A stretch of 64,000 nt of DNA, from contig NZ_JAFMVC010000020.1 in the NCBI RefSeq assembly GCF_025499605.1, positions 1 to 64,000 of the forward strand, read 5' to 3'. Made by a program: the position numbers and the translations under genes. The notes beneath the pieces were generated by a model. It made no database searches. It was given only the letters and a program-made list of their open reading frames with translations, and was not told where the DNA came from. The DNA is from Carboxylicivirga litoralis (lineage in GTDB: Bacteria > Bacteroidota > Bacteroidia > Bacteroidales > Marinilabiliaceae). How positions within the stretch are numbered: the stretch's first letter is position 1; each line of letters starts with the position of its first letter. Shown here piece by piece: positions 1 through 9,722 of this stretch.

Positions 1-316
1 TTTTGAATAAATTTCGGGAAGAAAATCGCTGTTTACAAGTGAAACATCAATGCTTTGTCATAAAAAACTAATCTTCTGCGTTAAATTTTTCGAGCTAGCT
101 CGCTAGCCCTGCAAAATTTGCCTTGTATATCAATTATTTATGACAATCTGAATTCTGAAATTTAAATCGAACTCAGGTTAATAGCGCAGTTTATTCTACG
201 ATCCAGTCTGTCTGTCCCTCTATTAAATTCAGAGGGTGCGGATTTTCGTCACCATGAAGTAGTGAGGTGGTGCAGATTACTCTCAGCTTACCCCAATCTT
301 CTGGTTAGAAACGCAC
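1..316. other. Non-coding stretch at left edge
   Basis: I found no convincing gene here. It is A/T-rich and contains an imperfect palindromic block at 55-146 (listed separately). The rest shows no recognisable terminator, RNA gene or promoter. Confidence 0.6.
55..146. repeat. Nested inverted-repeat element, about 92 bp
   Basis: The outer arms TTGTCATAAA (55-64) and TTTATGACAA (137-146) are perfect 10-bp inverted repeats. Inside lie AAATTTT and AAAATTT arms around a perfect 12-base palindrome, CGAGCTAGCTCG. This nested arrangement resembles a small non-coding mobile or palindromic repeat, but I see only one copy in the window and cannot confirm target-site duplications. Confidence 0.4.
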
Positions 317-790
317 CTATTTTTTTCTTGTAAAAATAGCTACGATACCGGCCGTCAAGGCTCCCATCATGATAGCACCCAGCATACTTACTTTGATGTA
401 GTTATTCAAGTTAAAGTAGGCTTCGGCCTGCTCCAATGTCATCTTCCCTTGTTCAACGGTTAGAGCAATGATATTTGGAAAGTACTCAGGTGACAAATAT
501 TCATGCGTCAGGTATTGGCCTAAAGGACTTAATAAAGAGACAATAACGGCAATTATCAAGCCACTTAAAAATCCCTGCGACCAACTCATACTACCCCCAA
601 GCCATTTGCGTTTATCCAATAAAGCCAGCACATAGACTATAATAGCAGGAATGGCAAAGAAATTGGTTAAAATATAGTGTTTATCAATGCGTTCATCGTG
701 CAGGCCAATGCTCTTTTCAAAGACTGTCCATAATAACACAATGGCAAAAAAGATGACGCCCCACTTTAGTTCAATAGCAATTTTCTTCAT
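317..790 (-). CDS. DUF4199-family membrane protein
   Basis: A 157-residue integral membrane protein with four hydrophobic segments, near residues 9-22, 41-59, 74-92 and 133-153. The acidic stretch near residues 97-124 (HEYLSPEYFP, then VEQGKMTLEQAEAYF) between the third and fourth helices is typical of DUF4199 proteins, which are common in Bacteroidota and have no known biochemical role. The product starts MKKIAIELKWG, with an A-rich leader. It stands alone, with more than 280 bases on each side. The family call is by recognition of length and pattern; function is unknown. Confidence 0.7.
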   Translation of the reverse strand: MKKIAIELKWGVIFFAIVLLWTVFEKSIGLHDERIDKHYILTNFFAIPAIIVYVLALLDKRKWLGGSMSWSQGFLSGLIIAVIVSLLSPLGQYLTHEYLSPEYFPNIIALTVEQGKMTLEQAEAYFNLNNYIKVSMLGAIMMGALTAGIVAIFTRKK

Positions 791-918
791 AGGATGATGT
801 TTTTGTTGCTAATGAAACAGTTTCCGGCAGGCCTTGTTCAAAAAAAAGCGACATTAAGTTCGTTACCTAATGCCGCTTCGATAGTATAATATCAATGCTT
901 ATAATTTAAATATGTATT

Positions 919-1014
919 GGTCATCGAGCGGAGTCGAGATGTGACTTTAATGAACCTGAAATTCAGCCAATAATCATTTCAACTCTACTTCAACTTCCGC
1001 TCAGTAACCACACT
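919..1014. repeat. Dispersed two-armed palindromic repeat, copy A
   Basis: The left arm (919-941) has the core CGAGCGGAGTCGAGATG. The right arm (about 975-1009) has the related inverted sequence CTTCCGCTCAGTAACC. The 34-base spacer is unrelated to that of the matching element at 47837-47947, while both arms and the arm order match that copy in reverse orientation. It lies in the spacer downstream of the icd gene. Confidence 0.6.
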
Positions 1015-1073
1015 CAGGGAATGGGTGCGTTTAATTTTTCACACCACCCTCCTAATTATTAGAATATCAATAT

Positions 1074-3329
<2,256 letters not shown>

Positions 3330-3525
3330 CTATTGTAACAGTTGATGAGCCATTGTGTTTAGGTCATCTTCCTTTTTCAAAGCCACTATTAATAATTAAG
3401 GTTTATTGTTATTACAAAATTACGGTTATATAACGACTACATCCTGACTTTCATCATGAAAATGCAACATAATAATGCTTTGTAGTATGCTATAAAACAG
3501 CTTATACTGTTAACAATAAATCTCT

Positions 3526-5255
3526 TTATTCAAGGTCAAGATTAAACTCTTTTCGAAAGAGCGCTAAAGCCGGGTTCTTTTCCGACATCACTTTGTATTT
3601 GTCGGCCACCGTAAATGCTTTCTTCGGACCATTATCCTCGTCCTGTGAAATTTCGAAACTTAGTTGAATCCGGGCATTTTTAAGGTTCCGCCTTAAAAAA
3701 GAAGTAATGGTCGAACGCTCCTTACCTAACTCATGTTCCTGTGTTTTATTACGCAGTTTAATCAGCAGCTTATTTTCCTCAACCAATAGCGGTGGATGGT
3801 TTTTATAGATGGTATGGATACGCGGTTGTCGTTCATACTGACGCGTGAATGCCCGCCATACCCCATCCAGTTTCTCCTGGTCGAATGTATCATTCCAGGA
3901 TTGGTCAATGGGTTCTTCTACCTTTTGTTCTTCCTTTTTAGGCGATGGTGTACCTGGTTGCTGAACTTTCTGTGCCAGATTCTTTAAGGAGATGGACTTA
4001 AGTCCAACACTACCTCCACCATTTACTTTGGGAGGAGGCGGAATTTTGGCGGCACCACCTTTATTGCCTGAATTTTGTTGGGGAGTCTTTGTTGTTGGGG
4101 CCTTTGGCTGTACTTTACCTACCGTGATGATGGGTATCTCATCAGACGGCTCTACTTTTTTTTTTCGGTAACAATACGCGCCAAACGGATGAGCGCAAAC
4201 TCAATGTGTAAACGCTTATTTTTTGCAGCACGGTACTGCTGCTCGCTATCATTAATAATTTTTAGTGCTTCGTACAGGAAATCAACGGAGCAGTTGGCTG
4301 CCTGCTGCTGGTATTTTTCTTTGGTCGTTTGTCCTACCTCCAGTAGAGCAGCTGTTGAGGCATCACGACACATCAGCAAATCGCGCATATGACTGTTTAA
4401 TCCGGCCATAAAATGCTGCGCATCGAAACCTTTAAGCAAGATTTCATTAAAGGTCAGCAATCCTTGTTTGTAATCTTCAGCCAGAAAGGCGTCGGTTAAC
4501 TTAAAATAATAGTCATAATCCAACACATTCAGGTTCTCAATCACCTGCTGATACGAGATTTCCTTACCCGAAAAAGCCACTATCTGGTCGAAGATAGACA
4601 AAGCATCACGCATGGCTCCATCCGCCTTTTGGGCGATAACGGCCAGGCCTTCTTCTTCAACCTTTACACCTTCACTTTCCGACACATATTTCAAATGCCC
4701 AACAGCATCGGCAATCGTAATCCGATTGAAATCGAATATCTGACAGCGCGATAAAATCGTTGGTAGTATCTTATGCTTTTCGGTGGTAGCTAATATAAAA
4801 ATAGCATGACGTGGTGGCTCTTCCAGTGTTTTCAAAAAGGCATTAAAAGCCGCTTGTGAGAGCATATGAACCTCGTCGATGATATAAACAGAGTAACTTC
4901 CAAGCTGTGGCGGAACACGCACTTTATCAATCAAACTACGGATATCATCCACCGAATTGTTACTCGCCGCATCCAGCTCATGGATGTTATATGAACGATT
5001 ATCGTTGAATGATTTACATGATTCACACTCATTACAAGCTTCGAAATCATCGTTGATATTGGAACAGTTGATTGTTTTGGCAAAAATACGCGCACAGGTG
5101 GTTTTACCCACACCACGCGAGCCACAGAACAAATACGCATGTGCCAAATGATTGCTTTTTATCGCATTCTTTAGCGTGGTGGTAATATTGCCCTGCCCTA
5201 CTACCGAACGAAAGGTAGACGGTCTGTATTTTCTTGCTGAAACAATGTATTCCAT
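3526..5255 (-). CDS. dnaX: DNA polymerase III tau subunit, read across a -1 frameshift
   Basis: Clamp-loader subunit. The reading frame from 5255 ends at a TAG (4154-4152) immediately after an A10 tract (4165-4156 on this strand). If one A is gained, or ribosomes slip back one base, translation continues without a stop to 3526, giving about 576 residues. I checked the -1 frame codon by codon. The extension has a proline- and lysine-rich linker (PPPPKVNGGGS), then a conserved-looking C-terminal domain (SWNDTFDQEKLDGVWRAFT, then RKEFNLDLE) typical of Bacteroidota DnaX. In other bacteria the tau-specific domain binds the polymerase alpha subunit and DnaB helicase. The alternative is a homopolymer-length error in the assembly: an A11 tract would give one continuous gene. 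Either way the full-length product is real coding sequence. Confidence 0.85.
4122..4165 (-). promoter_or_regulatory. Probable dnaX frameshift/slippage signal: A10 tract plus hairpin
   Basis: On the coding strand an A10 run (4165-4156) is followed by the six-base spacer GTAGAG and then a hairpin: CCGT (4149-4146), a two-base bulge, GATGA (4143-4139), an eight-base loop, TCATC (4130-4126) and ACGG (4125-4122). The zero-frame stop TAG lies inside the spacer. A slippery A-run with a hairpin 5-9 bases downstream is the layout of E. coli dnaX -1 frameshifting. Long A-runs alone support transcriptional slippage in Thermus dnaX. Confidence 0.65.
4152..5255 (-). CDS. dnaX: DNA polymerase III gamma form (zero-frame product of dnaX)
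   Basis: The zero-frame product is 367 residues ending EKKK, then TAG. It contains the complete AAA+ motor: Walker A GSRGVGKT at residues 45-52, a zinc-binding set C64/C74/C77/C80, Walker B IIDEVH with D127 and E128, and the SRCQIF sensor region. It then has the DnaX oligomerisation domain to about residue 360. This matches the E. coli gamma subunit, which loads the sliding clamp but lacks the tau domains that bind polymerase and helicase. The ORF starts MEYIVSARKYRPSTF, the usual DnaX N-terminus. Confidence 0.85.
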   Translation of the reverse strand: MEYIVSARKYRPSTFRSVVGQGNITTTLKNAIKSNHLAHAYLFCGSRGVGKTTCARIFAKTINCSNINDDFEACNECESCKSFNDNRSYNIHELDAASNNSVDDIRSLIDKVRVPPQLGSYSVYIIDEVHMLSQAAFNAFLKTLEEPPRHAIFILATTEKHKILPTILSRCQIFDFNRITIADAVGHLKYVSESEGVKVEEEGLAVIAQKADGAMRDALSIFDQIVAFSGKEISYQQVIENLNVLDYDYYFKLTDAFLAEDYKQGLLTFNEILLKGFDAQHFMAGLNSHMRDLLMCRDASTAALLEVGQTTKEKYQQQAANCSVDFLYEALKIINDSEQQYRAAKNKRLHIEFALIRLARIVTEKKK

Positions 5256-5410
5256 TCTAAATAGCCAGTAGTTTAATAGTCGGAAGACAGTACTTATTTA
5301 TAGCTTCATCGACTAATACAACTAATTTCAATTGCACGACAAATATATAATTTCTTTGAGCCCCTGCCAATTTGGATACTCAGAAGTTATTAACATTTAT
5401 TGAAGCAGAA

Positions 5411-5450
5411 GACAAAAGATTTAAAGACAAAAGATTTAAAGACAAAAGAC
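5411..5450. repeat. Short tandem repeat, 15-bp unit
   Basis: Two exact copies of GACAAAAGATTTAAA (5411-5425 and 5426-5440) and a partial third (GACAAAAGAC) lie between the dnaX start and the terminator of the neighbouring gene. Confidence 0.7.
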
Positions 5451-5494
5451 ATAAGAAGACAGCCCATGTAAGATTTCTTTATTCTTATGTCTTT
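5445..5494 (-). terminator. Hairpin downstream of the 5496-6035 gene
   Basis: Perfect 13-base arms, AAAGACATAAGAA (5445-5457) and TTCTTATGTCTTT (5482-5494), sit directly after the stop codon. The T-rich bases that follow on this strand make it a plausible intrinsic terminator with a long loop. Confidence 0.5.
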
Positions 5495-5495
5495 T

Positions 5496-6035
5496 CTATT
5501 TCTTCCCACTACCTTTAAAATAATCTTCTTTCTCTGAAAATAACACATTGAAGGTCGTCAGGCTTCCATAAGCACGGGTGATGTATTGCTGCATATGCAC
5601 TTTTTCTTCATCGTTAAGCGATGTCGACGAGTTGATATTCTGTTCCAATACGCGCAAACGGTCCCGCACCATGATAATCTTTTTAAAGAAGGTATCCATG
5701 GGGATTTCTTTAGCTTGAAGCGAGTCATTGGACGGATGCAACATCACTTTTCCTCCAATCCATTTTTGTCCTAATTCCACTTCAGCAGGCAAAGAGCCAT
5801 ATTCATCTAAAACAGAAGCGATAGCATAGCGCAGGTCACGAGCGGTAATTGTTTCCGGCTTGCCTTCATCCGGACTTTCGATAATGGTGAGGTTGGTGCT
5901 GGTCTTTGGAATCTCCATTTTACCGCCATCTTCGAAATAAACAATATAGGCTCCCAGGGTAATTTTGGCAATAATGCCTTCGCCGTATCGCGGATGCTCA
6001 ACGGTTGTTCCAACTTTTATATCTATTGAATCCAT
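5496..6035 (-). CDS. Conserved hypothetical protein with Tudor/SH3-like N-terminus
   Basis: A 179-residue soluble protein that I do not recognise as a named family. The first 50 residues (GTTVEHPRYGEGIIAKI, then VYFEDGGKMEIP) resemble the small beta-barrel found at the C-terminus of UvrD/PcrA helicases, which binds RNA polymerase or nucleic acid. The remainder is alpha-helical, with a region around residues 75-100 (RYAIASVLDEYGSLPAEVEL, then WIGGKVMLHP) that looks conserved. It has no signal peptide or membrane segment. It starts ATG at 6035, is divergent from the lipoprotein gene at 6112 and is followed by its own hairpin. A role in nucleic-acid handling is only a guess from the first domain. 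Confidence 0.6.
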   Translation of the reverse strand: MDSIDIKVGTTVEHPRYGEGIIAKITLGAYIVYFEDGGKMEIPKTSTNLTIIESPDEGKPETITARDLRYAIASVLDEYGSLPAEVELGQKWIGGKVMLHPSNDSLQAKEIPMDTFFKKIIMVRDRLRVLEQNINSSTSLNDEEKVHMQQYITRAYGSLTTFNVLFSEKEDYFKGSGKK

Positions 6036-6111
6036 ATAAGTATTTGTTTAAATTGCGTGCAAACTGGCACGATATTTATTGCCTAATTTAACCAATCAAA
6101 AACAAATTTTA

Positions 6112-6576
6112 ATGACGATGAAGAAACTAATTATCGCTTTTGCCGCTATTTCATTGATGATGAGTTGTAAATCAGCACAAAGCACATCCGGCACTCAAAA
6201 GATAGCTGAGCAAGAAAAAACAAGCATCGAAAACTTCACGGAGAATAACACCTGGGAATTGGTTAGCTACCAGGGCCAGGCTCCATCAGAAGTTGGTTTT
6301 GTCAAGCGAATTCCGACATTAATTATTAATGAAAATGAAAACAAAATTGGTGGCAACAGTGGCTGCAACTCCTTTGGCGGTCAGGTGGACATAGATGGCG
6401 ACATCATTACTTTTAGTAAAATATTTTCAACCAAGATGTTTTGTCAAGGAGTACCAGAGCATGAATACTTTATGCTGCTTCAACAACCTTTAAAGTTTAA
6501 AACCAAAGGAGATATACTGCAATTTATAAAGGATGGTGATGTTATTTTAGAATTTAAGATGAGGAAAAATGAGTAA
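6112..6576 (+). CDS. META-domain (HslJ-like) lipoprotein
   Basis: About 154 residues. I place the start at the ATG at 6112 (or 6118, MKKLIIAF) rather than the upstream in-frame TTG at 6079, because this puts a proper lipoprotein signal peptide at the N-terminus, with lipobox SLMMSC. The mature part has the META/HslJ signature: an NTWELVSYQG strand, IGGNSGCNSFGGQV, then FSKIFSTKMFCQG and a C-terminal FIKDGDVILEFK. The two cysteines in SGCNSF and MFCQG are typical. Such proteins sit in the cell envelope; E. coli HslJ is linked to heat shock and novobiocin resistance, but the exact function is unknown. Confidence 0.8.
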   Translation: MTMKKLIIAFAAISLMMSCKSAQSTSGTQKIAEQEKTSIENFTENNTWELVSYQGQAPSEVGFVKRIPTLIINENENKIGGNSGCNSFGGQVDIDGDIITFSKIFSTKMFCQGVPEHEYFMLLQQPLKFKTKGDILQFIKDGDVILEFKMRKNE

Positions 6577-6593
6577 TTACTGATAACAATATA

Positions 6594-6647
6594 CACCTCG
6601 GCTCCACTCGGTGACCTACAATCTGTTCACCGAGCGGAGCCGAGGTG
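6594..6647. repeat. Dispersed palindromic repeat, copy B (near-perfect hairpin)
   Basis: 21-base arms at 6594-6614 and 6627-6647 match at 20 of 21 positions when folded, around a 12-base loop (CCTACAATCTGT). The core CGAGCGGAGCCGAG is shared with copies at 919, 6992 and 47837. The hairpin sits between two genes on the same strand and overlaps a possible upstream GTG start of the next gene. It could act as a terminator or mRNA-stabilising hairpin. Confidence 0.8.
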
Positions 6648-6665
6648 CAAATATCAAATGACATC

Positions 6666-6971
6666 ATGCCAAAAGGATTTACATATATTTTACAATGTAA
6701 TGATGGCACCTTTTATACCGGAAGCACTTCTGACATAGAACGAAGAATAATGGAGCATTCGAAAGGTCATGGAGCCAATTACACTCGAAAGCGCTTACCT
6801 GTGAGACTGGTCTATCTAGAAGAGTTCGATAGGATTGATGATGCGTTTTATCGTGAAAAACAGATTCAAAATTGGAGTAGAAAAAAGAAAAGGGCCTTGA
6901 TTGAGAGTGATTTTGACAAACTTCATAAATTGTCAAAGTGCCTGAATGATACGGCTTCTGAAAATAGGTAA
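6666..6971 (+). CDS. GIY-YIG nuclease superfamily protein
   Basis: A 101-residue single-domain GIY-YIG protein of the UPF0213/YhbQ type. It has YILQCNDGTFYTGSTSDIE (the GIY and YIG strands appear as YIL and YTG), a conserved arginine in ERRIMEH, and the Lys-rich YREKQIQNWSRKKKRALIE helix typical of the family. I choose the ATG at 6666 over the GTG at 6645, because the family begins just before the YIL strand and the GTG lies inside the repeat hairpin. Members are probable DNA endonucleases or repair-linked proteins; the physiological role is unproven. Confidence 0.88.
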   Translation: MPKGFTYILQCNDGTFYTGSTSDIERRIMEHSKGHGANYTRKRLPVRLVYLEEFDRIDDAFYREKQIQNWSRKKKRALIESDFDKLHKLSKCLNDTASENR

Positions 6972-6991
6972 CACTTCTTTAAGATAAATTC

Positions 6992-7048
6992 GCCTCGACT
7001 CCGCTCGGCGAGCCCCAACAATCTGCTCACCAAGCGTATCCGAGGTGT
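6992..7048. repeat. Dispersed palindromic repeat, copy C
   Basis: Arms at 6992-7013 and 7027-7048 pair at about 16 of 22 positions. The left arm contains CTCGACTCCGCTCGGCGAG, and the loop region CCCCAACAATCTG resembles the loop of copy B. It lies just downstream of the GIY-YIG gene, so that gene is bracketed by two copies. Confidence 0.7.
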
Positions 7049-7113
7049 TTTCTTTATTTTCTTCAAGCTCCATACAAAATAAACAAAGAATGATGAGCTT
7101 ATGCCTACTTGAC

Positions 7114-7719
7114 TTACATGAACTCTAATATCATAGTCACCAAAACCGGCACTAATATCGTTAAGACGATACCGCTGAAAATGGCAATAATGCCATAGTC
7201 TTTGCCTGTAAACTTCACGATGACAGGTAGTGTTGTATCCATTGCTGTGGCTCCTCCAGTTGCAATGCCCGCCAGTTTGCCGAAGTATTTAACCAAAACA
7301 GGCACAGCCAGCAAGGTGATGATTTCTCTGAAAATATTGGACAAAAGAGCAATAACGCCCAGCTCCTGACTATGTAATTGTCCGATGAAAATACTGGATA
7401 GCGAATAATAGCCAAACCCTGCTCCCACTGCCATGGCTTCTTTGACATTGATATCACTCAACAGAATGGAGATAAGTGAAGTGCCCACCAAACTGCCGAC
7501 AACAACTGTTAAGGGCACTAATATGACTTTGAAATTGAGTTTACGCAACACATAGAAGGCATTTTTATCACTACCAATGCTGATGCCCACCAGGAACATC
7601 AAAATAAATAAGGCATAAGTCGTTAAATCTTCACTGAGCAACCATGATGGAAACGCATCATAAATACCTCCAACCAATCCTACGGCAAAAAATGCCAGAA
7701 TAATTAAACTTCCCTTCAT
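7114..7719 (-). CDS. LysO-family lysine exporter, C-terminal half (separate protein)
   Basis: A 201-residue integral membrane protein with about six helices. It corresponds to the C-terminal part of LysO (YbjE, DUF340), the lysine exporter of E. coli. Features include FLVGISIGSDKNAF, the conserved small-residue helix GAGFGYYSLSSIFIGQL and the GGATAMDTTLPVIVKFTG block, which is the most conserved part of the family. The gene starts two bases after the stop of the 95-residue partner, in another frame, so translation is probably coupled. Both halves look intact and many Bacteroidota have the same two-gene form, so I do not treat it as a broken gene. The transported substrate is inferred from E. 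coli. Confidence 0.82.
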   Translation of the reverse strand: MKGSLIILAFFAVGLVGGIYDAFPSWLLSEDLTTYALFILMFLVGISIGSDKNAFYVLRKLNFKVILVPLTVVVGSLVGTSLISILLSDINVKEAMAVGAGFGYYSLSSIFIGQLHSQELGVIALLSNIFREIITLLAVPVLVKYFGKLAGIATGGATAMDTTLPVIVKFTGKDYGIIAIFSGIVLTILVPVLVTMILEFM

Positions 7720-7721
7720 TG

Positions 7722-8009
7722 TTACTCTTCGTTACCCGTTTTAAAAAAGAATTGATAAACTACTTTGGCCAGCAGTACACTGCCCACAACCGCTCCAAAG
7801 GTTAACCAGAACGCTTTATAGCCTATTCGCGAGAAATTGTTGATTATCTCATCGTTAATACCGACTGAGATACCCAATAGAAATAATAACAAGTACACCG
7901 ACCAGGTGACTGCTGAATCAACGCCTTTACGGGCTTTTTCTTTATCGCGCATGAGCCAGCCGATGCCAATACCCACGGCAAACAATGCAATAACAATGTA
8001 TGAAGTCAT
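7722..8009 (-). CDS. LysO-family transporter, N-terminal half (DUF340 small subunit)
   Basis: A 95-residue membrane protein with three helices (residues 3-18, 33-50 and 65-85) and the motif LLFLLGISVGINDEI, which parallels MFLVGISIGSDKNAF in the downstream partner. It matches the N-terminal domain of full-length LysO proteins. The stop codon and the next ATG are separated by two bases (TAA-CA-ATG), indicating one operon and likely a two-protein exporter complex in the inner membrane. Confidence 0.8.
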   Translation of the reverse strand: MTSYIVIALFAVGIGIGWLMRDKEKARKGVDSAVTWSVYLLLFLLGISVGINDEIINNFSRIGYKAFWLTFGAVVGSVLLAKVVYQFFFKTGNEE

Positions 8010-8120
8010 AAATTCAAAAATAGGTATTTAATCGAAAAAGACTAAAAGACACAAGATTTTAGATATGCGGCTTATTGACATTGAAACCTAAACCAACTTG
8101 TACTAAATAGCCTATTATGA

Positions 8121-8155
8121 GATGAAACGAACCCACCGTTGCAGGTTCATTTCAT
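8121..8155 (-). terminator. Hairpin at the end of the susCD operon
   Basis: Arms GATGAAACGAACC (8121-8133) and GGTTCATTTCATC (8143-8155) pair at 12 of 13 positions. It lies 28 bases beyond the susD stop. There is no T-run, so it may protect the mRNA end rather than terminate. Confidence 0.45.
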
Positions 8156-8182
8156 CATATAAATCCAAATCACACACTAAGA

Positions 8183-9703
8183 TTAATTACCGTACAGATT
8201 AGGGTTAGCATTCTCTTCATCCTCTGGTACAGGATAATACAACTGATTGCTATTGTACCCAACGCGGTCGCCAAATATTTCATCGGCCATACCCCAACGA
8301 CGAAGATCAAAGAAACGTGAACCCTCTAAGGTAAATTCCATGATACGCTCGTGCTTTATCTGTTCGAAAACAGCCGTTTCGGTCGTTGCTCCGGCATACT
8401 CAGGTAAGCCACGCTTTGTTCTCAGCTCATTTATTAAACTAATGGCATCTGCAGGATTACTTTGATTCAAAATTTCGGCTTGCATCAATAGCACATCCGC
8501 ATAACGCATTAATGGCTGATCAACATGACAACGACTCCAGGCACTTGATGGGTCATTGGGATAATGCTTTTTGAAAGCTACTGTTGTGCTGCCTGCACCA
8601 AAAACATCATCATATGTTGACCCAAGAACGTAGGCATTATCATTATAATAGGGGTCATTGAAGTAAATGGTTCCATACATACGATCATCGAACTGACCAA
8701 TTGAACCAATATTACCTTCTTTCTTCATTTCTGTCAAAAGCTCTGCCGAACCATATACTTCACCATAAAAATCAAGCTCAGCAGGGCCAATAAAGTAGTT
8801 CTGCCAGTTTGAATAGGATGCCCCTCCCTCAACAACAGGCGACATCTGAAGAGCAAAAATACATTCTGAACTGTTTTCGTTGGTACCATCAAACAGACCT
8901 TCAAAATCGGCTTCAATATCATAATCACCACCTGAAATAACCGTGTTAAAGGCTTTTTGCGCTTCGGTTAAGTACATGCTTTTGTTGGTAGCATCTTCAG
9001 CCGAACGATACAAATATGCTTTGCCTAAGTAGGCGAAAGCCGCTCCTTGTGTGGCTCGCCCCAGCTTTGCTTTATCCTGCGATTTAAGTGGTTTTAAAGC
9101 TTGTGCTGCTTTAAAATCTTCAATAATAAAATCCCAGGCGACCGCACGTTCTACTAAAGGTAAAAATAAGTCAGACTGACTCTCAGGATACTTATCTCTT
9201 ACAATAATCTGATTAAAATTAATCAGTAGTTTAAAGTGATAATAGCCTCGCATAAAGCGTGCTTCTGCCATTAGCTGCTCGCGCTGCTCTGCCGTAATCT
9301 TATCTTCAGGAATACCCGGTAACTTGTCAATCACCTGGTTGGCATAGTTAATGCCACGGTAGTTATTATCCCATAACAATAAGATGGCATAATTACCTTT
9401 GTCAAACGAAAAATGATAGTGCTCTGTCCACCATGGGTAGTTGCTGGCATCAGCTCCCGGCACAGTCATATCCGAACGATAATATTCAATAACACTGCGG
9501 CCTTCAACAAAAGCATCCCAGCCAGTAAACATCTCTAAGTGAGAATATACTGCTGCCATTCCGGCATCAGCATCATTATAGTCGCGCCAGTAAACTGATG
9601 TATTGAGCTTATCTGGTGCTGTTTCCTCTAAAAAGTCGTCGCCACAGCTAACTGCCAGAAGCGCAACAAACAATAAACCAATTATATATTTTATAGACTT
9701 CAT
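8183..9703 (-). CDS. SusD/RagB-family nutrient-binding lipoprotein
   Basis: A 506-residue outer-surface lipoprotein with signal peptide and lipobox LLAVSC at the N-terminus (mature Cys near residue 20). It has typical SusD features: DDFLEETAPDKLNTSVYW, helical TPR-like repeats (EARFMRGYYHFKLL), and a C-terminal block with the usual tail (RHERIMEFTLEGSRFFDLRRWG in part, then YYPVPEDEENANPNLYGN). SusD proteins cap the SusC channel and bind the incoming glycan or other ligand. It lies 19 bases downstream of the SusC gene. The substrate cannot be read from sequence, and no glycoside hydrolase is in this operon. Confidence 0.95.
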   Translation of the reverse strand: MKSIKYIIGLLFVALLAVSCGDDFLEETAPDKLNTSVYWRDYNDADAGMAAVYSHLEMFTGWDAFVEGRSVIEYYRSDMTVPGADASNYPWWTEHYHFSFDKGNYAILLLWDNNYRGINYANQVIDKLPGIPEDKITAEQREQLMAEARFMRGYYHFKLLINFNQIIVRDKYPESQSDLFLPLVERAVAWDFIIEDFKAAQALKPLKSQDKAKLGRATQGAAFAYLGKAYLYRSAEDATNKSMYLTEAQKAFNTVISGGDYDIEADFEGLFDGTNENSSECIFALQMSPVVEGGASYSNWQNYFIGPAELDFYGEVYGSAELLTEMKKEGNIGSIGQFDDRMYGTIYFNDPYYNDNAYVLGSTYDDVFGAGSTTVAFKKHYPNDPSSAWSRCHVDQPLMRYADVLLMQAEILNQSNPADAISLINELRTKRGLPEYAGATTETAVFEQIKHERIMEFTLEGSRFFDLRRWGMADEIFGDRVGYNSNQLYYPVPEDEENANPNLYGN

Positions 9704-9722
9704 ATTATTTTAGTTTTAGCAA

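Noticed and set aside
5411-5450. CRISPR-like repeat
   Set aside because: Two and a half copies of a 15-base unit with no spacers are a simple tandem repeat, and no cas genes are present.
6645-6665. GTG start for the GIY-YIG gene, giving seven extra residues
   Set aside because: It lies in the arm of a repeat hairpin, and the family begins at the ATG at 6666.
7717-7730. Frameshift in lysO
   Set aside because: Both halves have good starts, intact ends and full domains, and the two-gene form is common in this phylum.
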